Counted from the stretch's first letter, positions 1 through 11,627 are shown. The stretch: DNA of 64,000 nt from Thysanoteuthis rhombus (GCA_963457665.1 OY735219.1:22732787-22796786); one strand, 5' to 3'. Notes: a model not told the origin generated them from the sequence alone. Program-made: numbers and translations.

Positions 1-305
1 ACCACAAGACAGCACAGTACATCCGAGAAAAGACAAGACTTAGGAACATCATAGAATCCATGAAAAATCTCAAGTGGCGATGGGCTGGCCATGTTGCAAG
101 AATGGCAGACAATCGGTGGACATCGCAACTCACAACATGGATCCCCTGAGACCACATACGCAACTGAGGCCGACAAAGTGTCAGATGGAGAGACGAGCTA
201 GACAAGTTCAGGAAATACTGGCTCCGTGACGCCCATGATAGGGAAGTGTGGCAAATCCTGGGGAAGGTCTATGTCCAACGACGGACGCTAAAAGACTGAT
301 GATGA
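1..305 (+). mobile_element. RTE-type LINE, 3' end fragment (cut by window edge)
   Basis: Plus-strand reading gives the C-terminal tail of an RTE-type endonuclease/reverse-transcriptase polyprotein (HKTAQYIREKTR, then WAGHVARMADNRWTSQL, WRDELDKFRKYWLRDA, GKVYVQRRTLKD and a stop). The tail has in-frame stops, so it is dead. It ends in a short TGATGATGA repeat, the usual 3' terminus of RTE elements, which lack poly(A). The same tail occurs on the minus strand at 12,515-12,800. The rest of the element lies left of the window. Confidence 0.85.
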
Positions 306-483
306 TGAAAACGATTAAAATGTCTTTGGGCAGTTTCACTTTGGGGCACCATCTTAGTTTGGTGGTCACTTCAAAATAGCATCTAGTTTCCCCCCCCCCT
401 ATTTCGATAAAACTACATTGAAAGGGGGTCATTGTTGTAATGTTTTTTCCATGTTATTCAACTGAATACACACACACACATTT

Positions 484-487
484 TATA

Positions 488-541
<54 letters not shown>
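484..541. repeat. (AT)n microsatellite
   Basis: About 58 bp of nearly pure AT dinucleotides, preceded by a short (AC)n run. It is not part of the array modules, although module H carries similar runs at 11,829 and 46,157. Confidence 0.95.
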
Positions 542-543
<2 letters not shown>

Positions 544-1668
544 TTGTATTTTTGTTGAAAGTTTTGAATTTTAAAAATCCATCACAAAAGAACAAAAAGT
601 AATGAAAAGTCATAAGAATGATTCAGAGTGTACTTATTTTTTTCTTTTCCAAACGAGCGATGTAAACATTGAAATTTAAGACGGGAATGCTAAGGGATGC
701 CAAGTGATTTTTATTGACGGCAACAAAGATTCATCAATTGTTTTCGTCAATTGAAGAAGTATTTAAATTAAGCTATAATTCACGGAGACAACAATTCCAA
801 TACAACCATAACATTTAAAATTGAAAATGGGAACGTTAATGCTAGGTTTCGTTTTACGTGAGAAGGACTGATACTACACTTTGATCTTCATCTAAAACGC
901 CTGATCACAGACCTGGCATAATGCCAAATTCAAAGGTCTGGAGTTCGCTGCATTTATTCAACTTGCGTAACTTTATTCTAGCGAGGGTTTATCGCATTGG
1001 CAGAGCAGCATTGAATGAAAATATAGTAAATAAAAAGACAACAGATTAAGAATAAAGTACCAAATAAACAAAGATAAGCAGATAGAATTCAAGTGTCCAT
1101 TTTCGAAAAAGACAAATATACTATTTCTTTCTCGATTGATAACATTTAAAAACGAAGGGTTAACGAAGGTTTGATCATGGAGTCCGAGGTGATTAAAACC
1201 CTATTAAGGATTATCACCTCTGGAGGCTGAATAGAGCAGCTTCCAGGGTGATTGAGAATGCATTTATCGTTCTCCTTGGGTTTCTGTATGTGTGACAAAA
1301 CAGCTAACAAAATGGGTGCCTGGAACCACGTTCTGGGCTGGATTTGCAGCTCTTTACAAATAAACAGACTGTTCAAAGAAATCAAGTCCTGGACGCTACC
1401 CTGCGATACCAACATACCTATCGGTATAAGTATAACTCAAGAACCATCAAATTTATAGATTCCCAAACTATGCACCTCAATGTGTCGATTGTCCCAGACT
1501 GAAGTTTCTTGTTTCAAGTGATGCAAATAACCCAGCAACATGTATATCTCTGCGGGAGATTCATCCCTTAAAGAAACCCGTGTAGTGCCCCCTATACTTT
1601 TAGTTAGGAATTTAGTATGAAAATCTCCTTTTAGCTTAATATCCAAAACGTCACTTCCTGACGACTCC

Positions 1669-1675
1669 TATAAAA
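1669..1675 (+). promoter_or_regulatory. Possible TATA box upstream of Tx1 copy 1
   Basis: TATAAAA lies about 50 bp before the presumed 5' end of the LINE and some 235 bp before its ORF1. It could be a host promoter or chance in AT-rich DNA. The flank of Tx1 copy 2 has no equivalent, which argues against it belonging to the LINE. Confidence 0.2.
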
Positions 1676-1909
1676 CCCCTGGACGCACATGGTCCAATGC
1701 TCACTAGCTCCAGCACGGACTAATTGTTTCTTCTTTTGTTGTTTCAGAAATTGCAAGCTGAATTTATTTCTTTGACAAAACAGGCGCTGAACAGAAAGAA
1801 CAGGAAAAATTAACTGACTAGTATTCCGGACTGGCCTGTACCCCCAAAGTAACTAGTCTTGCAGGTTAGTGGACTTTTGTCTTGTGCTGCTATTTTGTCG
1901 TTTTCCTTC

Positions 1910-4058
1910 ATAGCCGACGAGGCCAGGAGGGCTTTATTTGCTTCCCCCGACCAGGGGGAAGAAGGGGGGAAAAAAGATCACCCCCCAAAAAAGAAAGGAA
2001 AAAAAGTGAAAAGGCAAAAAAAACAAATGGCCGAAGAAAAAAAAAAAAAAATCTCGAAAAAACGAAAGCCAAAAAAAATGAAGAAAGTCAAAAAGAAAAG
2101 CCTCCCGTCCATGAAGGAAAGGGGGAAAATACAGACTCGCCTATTCCGGCGGGAGAGAAGGTTCAGACAAGTGGGGGCTCTCCTAACGTTTGGAATTCCC
2201 CTCCCGAAATTTCTATAGTCAATGTGGCGGAGTTCATCAGACGTTGCCAGTCGTACACCCACCTCGTCAAAGACGATGGGTTACTGGTGGATCTGGTTGA
2301 ACTGAAAGACACTGAGAAAAAAATGGTGTCCGTCTTTGTGGTCGACAAGAAGTTAAACCGAATTGTCCGATCGACTAAAGACATAGTGATGAAATCACTG
2401 GCGAGCCTGGGGGTTAAGGCGAAACAAGTCGTCAAAGGCGACGGGTTTTACCGTCCGAACAGGACTGTTTGGATCTCCTGCACCGAGAGCTCCAAACGAA
2501 GGATTACATCATTCGCGTAGAGTATCTCGGGCGGAGAAAGACCCGGGTAATTGCTTATGAGGTACCCAGCTTCGTTCTCGGCGAACATATCGGGGCTTTT
2601 TTCCTGAAATATGGATAAATTGTCTCGGTTAACTCCGAGGTGATGCGTGGGGAATGGCGTTTTGATCTTATGATCGATAGGAAGGCGTTCCTTGCCATTC
2701 CCAACTATTTGGACGTGGGTGGTCGTAGAAAGCTGCCTCTTATTGTCAAAGGTAGGAGGTCAGTTTGCTGGATATGCGGGGAGGCTGGTCACCTCGCCGC
2801 TGTCTGCAAAAAGAAGTCGGCCACCCAAACGCAGGACCCTCCCCACTTAGTTTCTAATACCGCCAAAAAGGAGGCTCCCGTAGTCTCGCCCACTGCCATG
2901 ACCAGAGAAATCTTGTCAGATGCCGGGAGACCTTAGAGTCTCCCGGCACCTAAGCCATCCTCTCTGTCACCAAAAATGGTGACACAAAAAGAGAAGTCGG
3001 AGGGGGAGTGGCAGGTAGTGGGAAAAAGTGGGAAGAAGGCCCAAATAGCGGTGCCTCAGTCACCACAGACCCTGAAGCAAGTCGACACCGACAGTCCTCG
3101 AGGGGAGACCCCGCAGTCTTATGCGGAGCGGGCTAAAATGGGGGGATATGCCAGTACGGGTCGCGAAAAGAAAGAAATGGCGGCGGCGTTACTCTTAAAA
3201 CTCAAGTCCAGGCAGCCAGCAGAGAGGGTTACCCCTCCACCCTCTCCTAAAACAATACACAGTCCTCCACCAAAACATTCAACCCCGAAAAAAACAAACA
3301 GAAATGATAGTACTGAAAAAAATCTCCAAAACCTACACCGAAAAAAAGCCAGACAATATCAGACTCAGCACATTCTCCCACTCCTCCATTACTGCCCACT
3401 TTACCGCCAACTTTCCAACTTCCGCCGCCGCCGCCCCCGCCGTTGTCCCCCCCCCCATCAACAACAACACCCACACAAACACCAACAACAACTCAGTTGG
3501 CCTCACAAAAGAGGCCGAGAAGCCCAGCCGGGGGAGACGCCGGCGAGCCTACGAAAAAAGAGAAAAAAGTTCGTCACAAACGAGGGGTCCACATCTGCTG
3601 TGTCGACCCGGATATATTGGACAAAACTAAATTACAGCAGCAGGCCCTGAGGGATCTAAAGGTCCTCCTCAACTTCCGGTTCGTTGAACTAGGAAGAAGT
3701 AATGTGGAGGACCCTACCTTGTTCCCAGGGCTCAAAAAGCTGCTGACTGTGGTCCGGGTTGGAGACACCTCGCGGCAGGTGTGGGATATGCTTCGGGAGG
3801 CCAATAGTGCCTTCCAGATGTCCACACCACTGGCTGTCTGGCATCATCCAGACCTACAGAAGTTGAAAAAAATTTTTGTTCGGGGAGGGTCCCTGTTTTC
3901 ATGCATCCCTCCCTTTATTGAGCAATTAAATTAACGTTCCCTAGGCACGTCGGCGGCGTGTCCCAAGATTGCTCCATCAAGACTGAGATGGGCACAAATC
4001 CTATGGGACCCCCTGTCGGTGTGCTATCGCCGGCTATGTGTCCGGACTGCAATGCCAA
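1910..4058 (+). pseudogene. Tx1-type ORF1 (nucleic-acid-binding protein), copy 1
   Basis: The ORF1 start seen as ATG in copy 2 (15,400) is ATA here at 1910. The frame then runs through a Lys-rich segment and a conserved domain (VAEFIRRCQSYTHLVKDDGL, LVDLVELKDTEKKMVSVFV). It breaks near 2440 and resumes at WRFDLMIDRKAFLAIPNYLD. A CCHC zinc knuckle of spacing C-x2-C-x4-H-x4-C lies at 2767-2808 with all four ligands present. A Pro-rich linker follows, then the C-terminal block LKKLLTVVRVGDTSRQVWDM. In Tx1/L1-like LINEs this protein binds RNA in the retrotransposition particle. At least three frame breaks and the missing ATG make it a pseudogene. Confidence 0.8.
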
Positions 4059-5093
4059 TGAGTGTTTGTTGTATACAGGAGACTCACTTTATTTCGAGCG
4101 ACAATGAGTGTCTCGAGATTTTCGTCTCTTTTTAGCATGCTTTGATTGCCACTCCAGAGGTGTCTCTTGGCAAATAAGCCATTCCTTGGATGCAAGGTGT
4201 TCCCTTGTGTATGCAGACCCGGCGGGCAGATTGTGCGTCGTTGATGTTACCATGAAAGGGGAGGCTTTTCGTTTGATTGGATTTTATGCGCCCAACAGCC
4301 AGGGAGAGCGAGTCGACTTCTTTCGGCGGATCGATCAGTTCGTAGTTCCGTCGAGACGGCTAGTGTTAGCGGGTGATTGGAATGCCGTCCTTGATCCCGA
4401 TATAGACCGAGGGGTAAATAAGGGAACTAACCACAGCGACGTGATTCCGTTTCGGGATTTGATCAACAGGCTTGACCTGGTGGATAAATTCCGAAACGAA
4501 CACCCCCGCCAAGTAGTATGGACTTGGACTGGTAGTGGCACCCCGAGTTCGGTGCAACTTTCCAGTTACATCGATCGGGTCTTAGCTAGAAGAGTCGATC
4601 ATAAGTTTTTGGAATGTCCAAGCTTCCATAGAGTCCCTTTTTCGGACCATAGATTAGTAAGGGTCCGAATGAACTTGGGTATAGCTAAGCCCTTCAAGTC
4701 TGGTTACTGGAAATTCAACAAATCCCTCACGGATGTGGAGGATTTTCGGGACCAGCTAACATTACTAATACAGCGGGAATTGATGGGGGCTATCCTGGGT
4801 AATAAATTCTGGGGGCACCTCAAAAACAAAATTAGGTCTTTTGCTGCCGATTACAGTAGACGGCTCAACTTAGAGAGACTAGCGGCACAAAAGGCACTAG
4901 AACATCGGATAGAGCGGGCGGTGGAGGGGGGGAGACTCTAGCCAGGTTAAGATAGCTAAAGCAGAGTTGGCCTCCTTGCATGCCGAGAAGGATCAATGTA
5001 TGCGCCCCCCAGCTCGGTGGTGGAGGTAAATGGAGTGAGGTCGAAAGCCTTTCGGCTGTCCAGATCAGTTCATCAAGGTTGTCCACTTTCACT
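4059..5093 (+). pseudogene. Tx1-type ORF2, copy 1: endonuclease part with an RT stub
   Basis: An open frame at 4108-4941 covers most of the APE-type endonuclease: YAPNSQGERVDFF, the LAGDWNAVLDPDIDRG motif with catalytic Asp and Asn, SYIDRVL and FSDHRLVRV. The N-terminal motifs, including most of the QETH region, are affected by the 4059 deletion. After 4983 the sequence jumps about 820 bp to a short RT piece (PSSVVEVNGVRSKAF, then a VHQGCPLS-like motif) and ends at 5093. No polymerase catalytic centre remains. Confidence 0.8.
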
Positions 5094-5119
5094 AAGAAAA
5101 GTAGCTGGAAGCCCAGTCC

Positions 5120-5181
5120 CAGCTCATAGAAACGCTGTGATACGTCATATGGGCAGCATATCACAGCTATCTGATGAGTTG
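5120..5181. repeat. Nested dyad element, alpha type (HIT/FDEL motif)
   Basis: The outer arms are CAGCTCAT and ATGAGTTG. The inner arms GCTGTGATA and TATCACAGC form a perfect 9-bp inverted repeat around a 16-nt centre. Alpha, beta, gamma and delta types share this plan across the array. Confidence 0.75.
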
Positions 5182-5505
5182 CAACGGAGCCTAATCTTTC
5201 GGTGCACGAGTACAAAAGCATATACAGATGATTTGAAGATATCAAATATAATTCAGCGAACAAGGTTTGTATACATTCATTATCAAAACAATGAAGCAAA
5301 GATTGGTTTCCAGGTTGTGATATGGAACAAATATCGCACTCAGTCATGTGGTCAGTAACAGACTTGGCATAACAGGACTCTATAAGTGCCGTGGCCATGA
5401 CTTGAAGTAAAAGAAAATGAGGGGAAAAAAGTTAGGGTCTAGCTCTGATGAGCCAAGGACATTACGATGATATCTAGAATCGATAAGTTTGCAACAGACA
5501 TACTA

Positions 5506-5711
5506 TTTCTTGCTGAGAAAAACGGTAAACAAAATATGTGAAGTATCAACCAATATATTACAGGCACCAGAAACATTTAACTCAAGTAAACCAGAGTCAT
5601 GGATGTAAAGTGAACTGCTCGGAAGACAGGATAGTAAAAGTTTACTGTAAAGCATCTCACGATCTGTGCCTCCCAAGCTGAACTCATTTAAGTCATAATT
5701 TGACATTGTGA
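5506..5711 (-). pseudogene. Exon relic 'NYDL', unknown gene family
   Basis: The minus strand begins after a possible acceptor (AAACACAG at 5712) and reads NYDLNEFSLGGTDREMLYS, then LLLSCLPSSSLYIHDSGLLE. Three A1 and three A2 copies encode similar peptides, and a more diverged copy starts KYDLKAFGLEDT at 48,230. I do not recognise the family. Copies differ by indels near the acceptor and 3' end, so this is a relic and not a working exon. Confidence 0.45.
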
Positions 5712-5816
5712 CTGTGTTTAGAGCTTGAAAATGAATCGAGTTGTCAAAGGACAAAATGTAGAAAGTGAAGTTACAAAAAAAGAAAAATATACCACTTACT
5801 GCAGCGGCTTCTGGGC

Positions 5817-5935
5817 AGAAACCATCGGGACTTTTCGGTGCAGAAAGGTCGAATTACATGCACCATCCTGTCTTCAACATCAACTGAAAACTTTCCAACA
5901 GCAGAATCTGCTGCATCAACAACTGTTACAACAAG
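5817..5935 (-). pseudogene. Exon relic 'VVDAAD', unknown gene family
   Basis: The minus-strand reading VVDAADSAVGKFSVDVEDRM ends at a GTAAGT donor on the minus strand. The less damaged counterpart is at 48,325-48,425, where the frame runs to the donor without a break. Here the frame that reaches the donor is not the one carrying the conserved start, which implies a frameshift. Confidence 0.45.
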
Positions 5936-6174
5936 TAAATTATTTCAAAGTATTCAATTGACTAAAATGGTTAAAATTAACGCTTATTATATGCTTTACA
6001 ATGATATCTCTCTTAATGGGGACTATCCGTTCAGATTACGTCCCATCAGAAACAATGTCTTTGAATTAATAATCAGATTAGGATCTCAGTTATTCATTCC
6101 AAATAAAATTGCACTCCTACAACATTAACTTCGGAAATATTACTTTCTAAAAGGTGAATTCCCCAGAGATCGTA

Positions 6175-7470
6175 TGCCAAACTGGCTGGCCGAATGGCGT
6201 GACGAATTAGACAAGTTTCAGAAAGTAATGGCATCGTGATGAATCCTGGGAAGGTCCGTGTCTAACGACAGACGCTAAAAACAGCGAGAATTTCGTCAAA
6301 GAAAAGATGAATTTTTGTAAATGGGACCCCTTGCTAAGAAGAATTGTTAGAATCCGTCTTGAGATGTACCATTATCAAGCACAGTTGTGGATAAAACAAT
6401 AAACCATACAAATTTAGCAAGAGTAGTTATTTTTCCATGACCCTAGAATTAATCGTTTTTTTTTTCAGATATTTAAGTCTTAGGGGAGAGTGATTAGTCA
6501 GCTATTGCAACCAAGAATATCTTATGATTCTTTTGCCAGTTTTTCTAACTCTGGATTCATTTTACAACTGTAAGACTTACTTATAAAGAAGTTCAGTTTT
6601 GATTTATTCCAATAAAGAGCCCTTTCATTTAAACATCTTTCTTCAAGGGCAGTTTTTTTTGCAGTGACAGTTCGCGAGGTAAAAATTATCCCAAGCCATC
6701 AACAGTATGGTAGAGATACAAGATCCAAGGTGTAATCGTTGGCATTTGAATATATTATGCAAAACCTCATGAATGAAGAGCTAGTTTATTTTACTAGAGA
6801 AAAAAAAATTAAACTTAGCTTTTTCAACCAATTCCTGCTCCTGAAGTACAACCAGGTTAGCATAACACGTCTTCCTAACCTGTTGAGAGTCTTCGGAAGC
6901 GACTGAATCAATATTTCTAACGATAGAAATTGAAAATGAACTTGCTAACTCGGGAGACTAAGAATTTTATAACCATTCTATTTTCGCAATGAAGTTTGTA
7001 AGAATTTTAAAAATCATCTATAAATGTGTGGTATCTATTTTGTGTGGGAACAGTCCCAGTGAGGATTTAGTATTACGTTCACTAACAATTCTGATATTTA
7101 TGTAATATTCTTGGGTTCATTAGGGTGGAAGTCTTTGTTGGAAAACGTTCGGGGTCTGAATAATATAGCCATCTAGTACTATGTTGTTAGTATCAGATAG
7201 TGTAAGGTTTATTTTTTTACCCGACAATGTAAGTATTGAAATTAGTTAAAATACTTAGTAACAGATAAGATTATAAAATGAAAGAGCACTAAAATTGCTT
7301 TATTCATTAGTATGAACGATATTCCAAGTTTAAAAATCAGAGCTATAGTAGAGTCCATGATTAGGTAAAACTGATCAGACTGATTTGTCTGATCTAAAGA
7401 GTTATAGAGAATATAAGTTTGGTTGATTTCTTGAGTGTGGATTGGCTGATCAGTTAATAGCAAGGGGAAT
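6175..7470. repeat. Array module B, copy 1
   Basis: Repeats at 22,540-23,870 and 30,968-32,290; its last 270 bp recur at 47,500-47,775. No gene is visible. The part near 7200-7450 is distantly similar to module D just downstream of the beta dyad element, so B-C and D-E look like older duplicates of each other. Confidence 0.7.
6184..6287 (+). mobile_element. RTE LINE 3'-end scrap
   Basis: The reading WRDELDKFQKVMAS followed by AACGACAGACGCTAAAA matches the extreme 3' end of the RTE elements at 180-292 and 12,530. Equivalent scraps sit at 22,548 and 30,974, and a shorter one at 28,566 begins module F. It marks the A/B boundary. Confidence 0.65.
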
Positions 7471-7473
7471 AAG

Positions 7474-7894
7474 ATGAAAAAAACTGTTATGCCAAAAGGA
7501 AACGTGGGAACCTATTTCAAATCCCCAAGCTACGGTACAGAAGAATTCAATGTATCAAGCAATATAATTCAGCCTACAATGTTGAAATATATTAAATATA
7601 AAGACAGAATAAAGCAAAGATTGCTTTCCAGGAAAAATATAAAGCAAATATCCAGACTGGAAAATTTTGATGTAATCCCATCAACAAAAGTTTTTTGGGT
7701 AATTCAAATCGTTTCCGCTGCAGACAACGAAGTCACAGCTCAAAACTTGCTGTGATATGTCTCAAAGCCAGCACATCACAACTAGTTAATGAGTTGTGAT
7801 GAGGTCAGATGGTTCTTTAAAGCTTGAGTATAAAGTGAAACAGCTCATAAGACAAGCTTGAAAGAAGTCAGTAGCACAGAATCTTACAACCAGT
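7474..7894. repeat. Array module C, copy 1, with a 93-codon plus-strand open frame
   Basis: The open frame at 7474-7755 begins MKKTVMPKGNVGTYFKSPSY. Four array copies share the same start (7474, 23,874, 32,292, 47,776), but the reading frame ends differently in each (93, 93, 107 and 65 codons). Indels therefore accumulate freely and I do not call a gene. The segment FNVSSNIIQPTMLKYI has a distant nucleotide counterpart in module E. Confidence 0.6.
7736..7798. repeat. Nested dyad element, gamma type
   Basis: TGTGAT and ATCACA inner arms. The minus strand reads CDVLALRHITASFEL before a stop, the best-preserved peptide reading of the element. Confidence 0.7.
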
Positions 7895-7972
7895 GACACC
7901 CCCGGGTGTATCCGATCCCGAGATCTACTGTGATTCAGTTATACGCCTTAAACGACTGAACCAAATAAACAC
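7895..7972 (-). mobile_element. tRNA-like SINE head, copy 1 of 6
   Basis: The minus strand has an A-box-like stretch (TGGTTCAGT..TTTAAGGCG spacing) and a B-box-like GGATCGGATAC, with arms around the B box resembling a T arm. The cloverleaf is imperfect, so I read it as a tRNA-derived SINE relic and not a tRNA gene. Other copies start at 24,295, 32,711, 41,597, 52,126 and 61,061. Confidence 0.55.
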
Positions 7973-8640
7973 CAAGAAAAGTAGAAATTATATGATTATA
8001 AATGACTGTTTGGATGGTCATTAAATGTTTAATTACACCTTTGGCAGCACGGCAAGTTCGCTGAAAAACATCTATATTAAAATATTTTTCATAACAGGAA
8101 TTCGACGTTTTAACCTCCCAGGTCCTTAAATTGAAAAAAAAAATGATTCACTGCTGCCAAAATACGAGGAACTGTTTTCAAATTGGCCATATTTTTTCTC
8201 AAAGCTATGGATTTTCTTACCTGGGCTTAGATGTGCAAAATTTAATTTGCTTGGTGTAGTGATATGGTGTAAAATAAATAAAATCAAATAAATCTAATGA
8301 ACCTAATTAAAATATGGAAAGTTATTAAAACACTTGTAACGTAATTTAGAAACCAATTAAAATTAAAGGTTCAACTAACTTTAAAAGTCAGATTTTGATC
8401 CTTGGTACATTCAGCAACTGGGGAAACAATAGGCTTCAACAGTTCTTGTGACAGCTTCCTTACAATTTGATACATCTGGCAGAGCAGCATCCGTGACAGC
8501 CTTTCAATTCACCGTAAAACTTGAAAGTCAATTTAATACAGTCGTCGTCCACTTAATGTACATCCATTTCAAAATGGTCAAAGTTTATGAATTTCAATAT
8601 ACGCGTTGCAACGCCATAATCTAACATTCCTTCACGGTTA
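7973..8640 (-). pseudogene. Module C' exon relics, copy 1
   Basis: The minus strand carries the exon series described in full at 41,741-42,340. Lesions here: the codon series for GMLDYGVATRILKFINFDHF reaches a TAA after MDVH, and a one-base loss in the GAATTG(G)AAAGG stretch shifts frame. The AAAACAG acceptor of the 49-bp intron is kept. Confidence 0.5.
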
Positions 8641-9530
8641 CATATTCGTCCCTACCGAAGACAAGAGCGATTCAAATCAGAATTAAAATCGCCAATATCT
8701 TTTTTACAAATTGTTTTTTATCTTTTTTGGGCAGTTGTATTCTTTTGGGAGGCCTTTCAAGTCCATGTCGGTTATTATTTCTCCTGTTTTCTTCAGCAAA
8801 GTGACTGCATTTTAGGTCCTGAGTATGTAGAGTGTCGTTTTCCTCCAGTGGTAATCTGGAGTTCAGTTAAGTGAAACGTATTTAATCTCAAAATGGGAGA
8901 AACATGACACAAAGTCAAAATAAGAGGAGGGGATTTAGACTGGTCCACTTTTCCCTATCATTAACTTAACTAGTCTCATTTGCTAAGTCAATTTTATTTC
9001 AATTTTCCTTTCACTAAAACAACGAATTTTCTGAGTGTTTCCTTCATTCCAAATTTATCACAATACAAGAGTTTCTCTGTGGAAATCTTATTTAATGATA
9101 ATGAAGTATAATCCTAGATTTAGATCTTATCTTTATGTTTATGAAACTATCACTAAACGCGTAATGTGCTAGAGAAAAAGGGTAAGGAACCTGATCCAGC
9201 TCAAAGATAAGTGTGATACGTCATATAGGCAGCATATCACAACTATTTGATGAGTTGCAACGAGGTCAATTGTTTAGAGGAATTCAGTGAAATCAGTTTT
9301 ACCAAAGAAATGTAGATCATCGAAACTAGTAAAAACAATACCTAGAAATAGGTACGGGTTTCTTGTAATAAGCCATGTTCGTACAGAATTTCAGAACCTT
9401 CAAATAAGATGAAATAAGATTACTGAAGCCAATGAATAAAAGAAAACTAGATAAGCCTAGTTTAAGGATCAGAGATTCAAAAGCATTAGTATTGATTAGT
9501 CTGATCTAAAAAAGGTGAGGATATAAGCTT
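8640..9530. repeat. Array module D, copy 1
   Basis: Recurs at about 25,050, 33,480, 42,350, 53,030 and 61,810. Its left part holds a minus-strand coding relic near 8730-8815 (LLKKTGEIITDMDLKGLPKE). The rest shows no gene apart from a beta dyad element. Confidence 0.7.
9197..9257. repeat. Nested dyad element, beta type
   Basis: CAGCTCA..TGATGAGTTG outer arms and TGTGATA..TATCACA inner arms. Three bases are missing from the left outer arm compared with later copies. Confidence 0.7.
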
Positions 9531-9532
9531 GG

Positions 9533-10756
9533 CAGATGCGATATGTCATCGTCAGCAGATCACGTTTATCCAACGAGATACAACTGAACCTTATCTTCAC
9601 AGGCGCAAGATTACGACAGCAAGCAGAAAAATTCAAGACATCAAGTGATATAATTATTCAGCCAACATTGCTTTATATCCATCCAGGTTGCTTTCAATTC
9701 AATTAAATCAAGGATATAAGAGCAGCAGTTTGATATGGAGGGAAATGTTATAACAAAGCTGGCAGAAGAACAGGTCAAAGATGTCAATCAAGATAATTAC
9801 TAATGGATTGTAGACTGGGTAATTTTATGAAACTACGTAGAAAATCACAATGCCAAATATCTAGCATAATTTTTCAAGGGCACAGTTTTTTGCATTCAAT
9901 AACTTAAATCTTGTTACTCGTCGATGTAGGACGGGAAATGACAACACAACCATGAAATTTAAAACTGTTTTGCGAATGAGTCACCCACTGAAAGATGAAC
10001 ATTGATATATGCCTAAGTTATGTGATGGTTCTTTCAGGCATCCACCAGTTTTGTGAGATTCGGGCTTAATATTCTGGCATGGGTATCGTCATTGTCTACA
10101 TCACGCAAGCTCATTTCCTTTAACAGAAATTTTATTTTTCTAGTGTGTCCGATTTCAATGTCAAGTCTGAGCATTTATTTTACAATCAAGCCACAATTCA
10201 GTTCGTGATTTCTTCGATTCTCCTATATCGTTAACATTGTTTTCCAGGTTATCATATTTAGGATGATAGTTCTGTTGATATTCGGATTTCTCTCTCAGTT
10301 ACATAATGTAGGGCAGTCACTACTAACATCTACTTGTCCGTAATGGATAAGGTTTACATAGATTAAAAAAGAAACAATAAACTGGAACCAACACGCAAAG
10401 AACTAAAAAATTGCAATCCTACTTTTAAAAAAAGATTTTGTGGAACATACAATCTGATATAGCAAACACAATAACAGAAGCTTTTATTCTAAGTAATATA
10501 AATCAGATTCCTCTATACTCGCACTTGTAAAGGCACTTAATGTTTTAGTAACAAAATTCATTCCTTGGACAGCGTGAAATTCTGGTGTCCTGACAAGCGG
10601 AAACTCGTGTTCACGTCTTACCTTGAGTAAAGAACTCCGAACACTGGAGACGTGCCTCCATATTTTCAATTCAGCAGGTTTCTCCGTCCAGCTGAGAAAC
10701 CAAGTAAAACTGCCTTTGATTTATGAAGAATAATCGTGGTCAAAACAGCTCTTCGT
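9533..10756. repeat. Array module E, copy 1
   Basis: Recurs at 26,312, 34,743, 43,253 and 54,180. This copy and the one at 43,253 lack module D', so they start inside a half delta dyad element. It contains a minus-strand coding relic at 10,060-10,305 (DVDNDDTHARILSPNLTK) and, at its right end, the RNase H part of a Gypsy relic. Confidence 0.7.
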
Positions 10757-11627
10757 GAACGGTTAGCTTCATATATCCATTGTATCTATGATTTGAATTT
10801 TACCATGGTAGACAAAGTGGAAAAATGTAAGCAAAGTGGTATGAATCTCCTGTAATCGTTCAGCATACCAAGGACTGCATACACAAGATCAGATCAACTA
10901 AAACTCTCGTCGATAAAACGTTGGAAGGTTTCTGCGGCATTTGTGACCAAAAGGCACCATAGTGAACTCAAATAGCTCAAAAGGCGTTGTTATCGCAATT
11001 TTGGTGAGGTTTTCTTCAGCCATAAGAATTTGATTATACTCTCCGATCAAGTCTTACTGGGAAGACGCTGTTTTATTCTGGAGCACAACAGCGAATCTCG
11101 TAAATGTGGGACAGTGGACTGTTTATGAGGAATAATTCTATTGAGAGTCCGATAATCTCCGATCGAAAATTATTCTTGGGTACCGATGTAGGGTTGATGG
11201 ATTATTCGTGAATACAACATTCTTTGGGATTCAACCTTGGAAATTTGATTTTTCTTTCTGGTCAAAAAACGTTGGGATAAGATTACATTTGTTTTATAAT
11301 GCCATTTTAATTCCTGTGTAATAGGTGCAGGGGAACCTTTCGTAAACAGACGTTGCACTGTCTACCAGGCGTTGTTTCATGTCGACCATTAAATCGTAAG
11401 GAGACGAAATCTGCTTGTTGGAAAATCCGTGGGGAAGATCTAAAGCCATGGATATTTAACCATATACGAGTACCGATTGCAGCTTTAAGTATTTGGATTT
11501 CGTTTATCCTTAATTAGATGCACGCTGATGTGGGCGCTTGTGTCTACCCAAAAATCGTTGTCCAGAGATCTTGTTCTTCACATAAAATATCCGGCATTTA
11601 TAGGGATTTGCAGATACAGTAGCCGCT
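10484..11627 (-). mobile_element. Ty3/Gypsy-type pol relic, copy 1
   Basis: Minus-strand order matches Gypsy pol. A segment like the run-up to RT (QRLFTKGSPAPI) comes first, then GDYRTLNRI, the classical RT motif. Next come a YNQI..EENLTKI..TTPFEL-like stretch, LGMLNDYRRFIPLC-like sequence and an RNase H-like end (TKTLSAFTSASIEESDLYYL). The frame is broken many times. Compared with the copy at 44,226-46,005, about 650 bp including the protease region is missing at 11,627. Confidence 0.7.

Larger units (their letters stand above)
306..1719. other. Intergenic stretch with no recognised gene
   Basis: It contains a C-run near 390, an (AT)n run and AT-rich sequence. Two minus-strand open frames (1437-1646 with SIGGTTRVSLRDESPAEIY, and 1146-1415) lie close together and could be one old coding relic broken by stops. 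I do not recognise them and see no homologue elsewhere in the window. Confidence 0.5.
1720..5093 (+). mobile_element. Tx1/L1-like LINE, copy 1, rearranged and 3'-truncated
   Basis: This is colinear with the longer copy at 15,180-20,883 and very similar to it. The 5' limit is uncertain because homology between the copies fades upstream of about 1820. Relative to copy 2 it has lost about 100 bp across the ORF1/ORF2 junction (join near 4059) and about 820 bp between the endonuclease and reverse-transcriptase regions (join near 4996). It stops inside the RT at 5093, where array module A1 begins abruptly. Loss of the 3' end is unusual for a LINE, which normally truncates at the 5' end, so later recombination is the likely cause. 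Confidence 0.85.
5093..6175. repeat. Array module A1, copy 1
   Basis: It is colinear with 21,473-22,540 and, in shortened form, with 30,388-30,968. Its left edge is an abrupt join with Tx1 copy 1. It contains an alpha-type dyad element and two minus-strand exon relics annotated separately. A diverged version, module A2, occurs at 27,546, 36,000 and 55,430. Confidence 0.8.

Noticed and set aside
3247..3474. Gly-rich minus-strand open frame, and a similar one at 16,799-17,008
   Set aside because: Antisense shadow of the Pro-rich linker of Tx1 ORF1.
5120..5181. microRNA precursor cluster
   Set aside because: The dyad has a large internal loop and variable arms, and the same DNA reads as a peptide on the minus strand. 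Not excluded, but small-RNA data would be needed.
4865..5398. 177-codon minus-strand open frame
   Set aside because: It spans the chimeric join between Tx1 copy 1 and module A1, so it cannot be an ancestral gene.
7474..7755. Conserved plus-strand gene in module C
   Set aside because: Four copies share the start but end in different frames, so there is no sign that the frame is maintained.
7895..7972. Functional tRNA gene
   Set aside because: A- and B-box-like blocks exist, but the acceptor stem is not closed, the T arm carries an extra base, and all six copies lie at array junctions; a SINE relic fits better.
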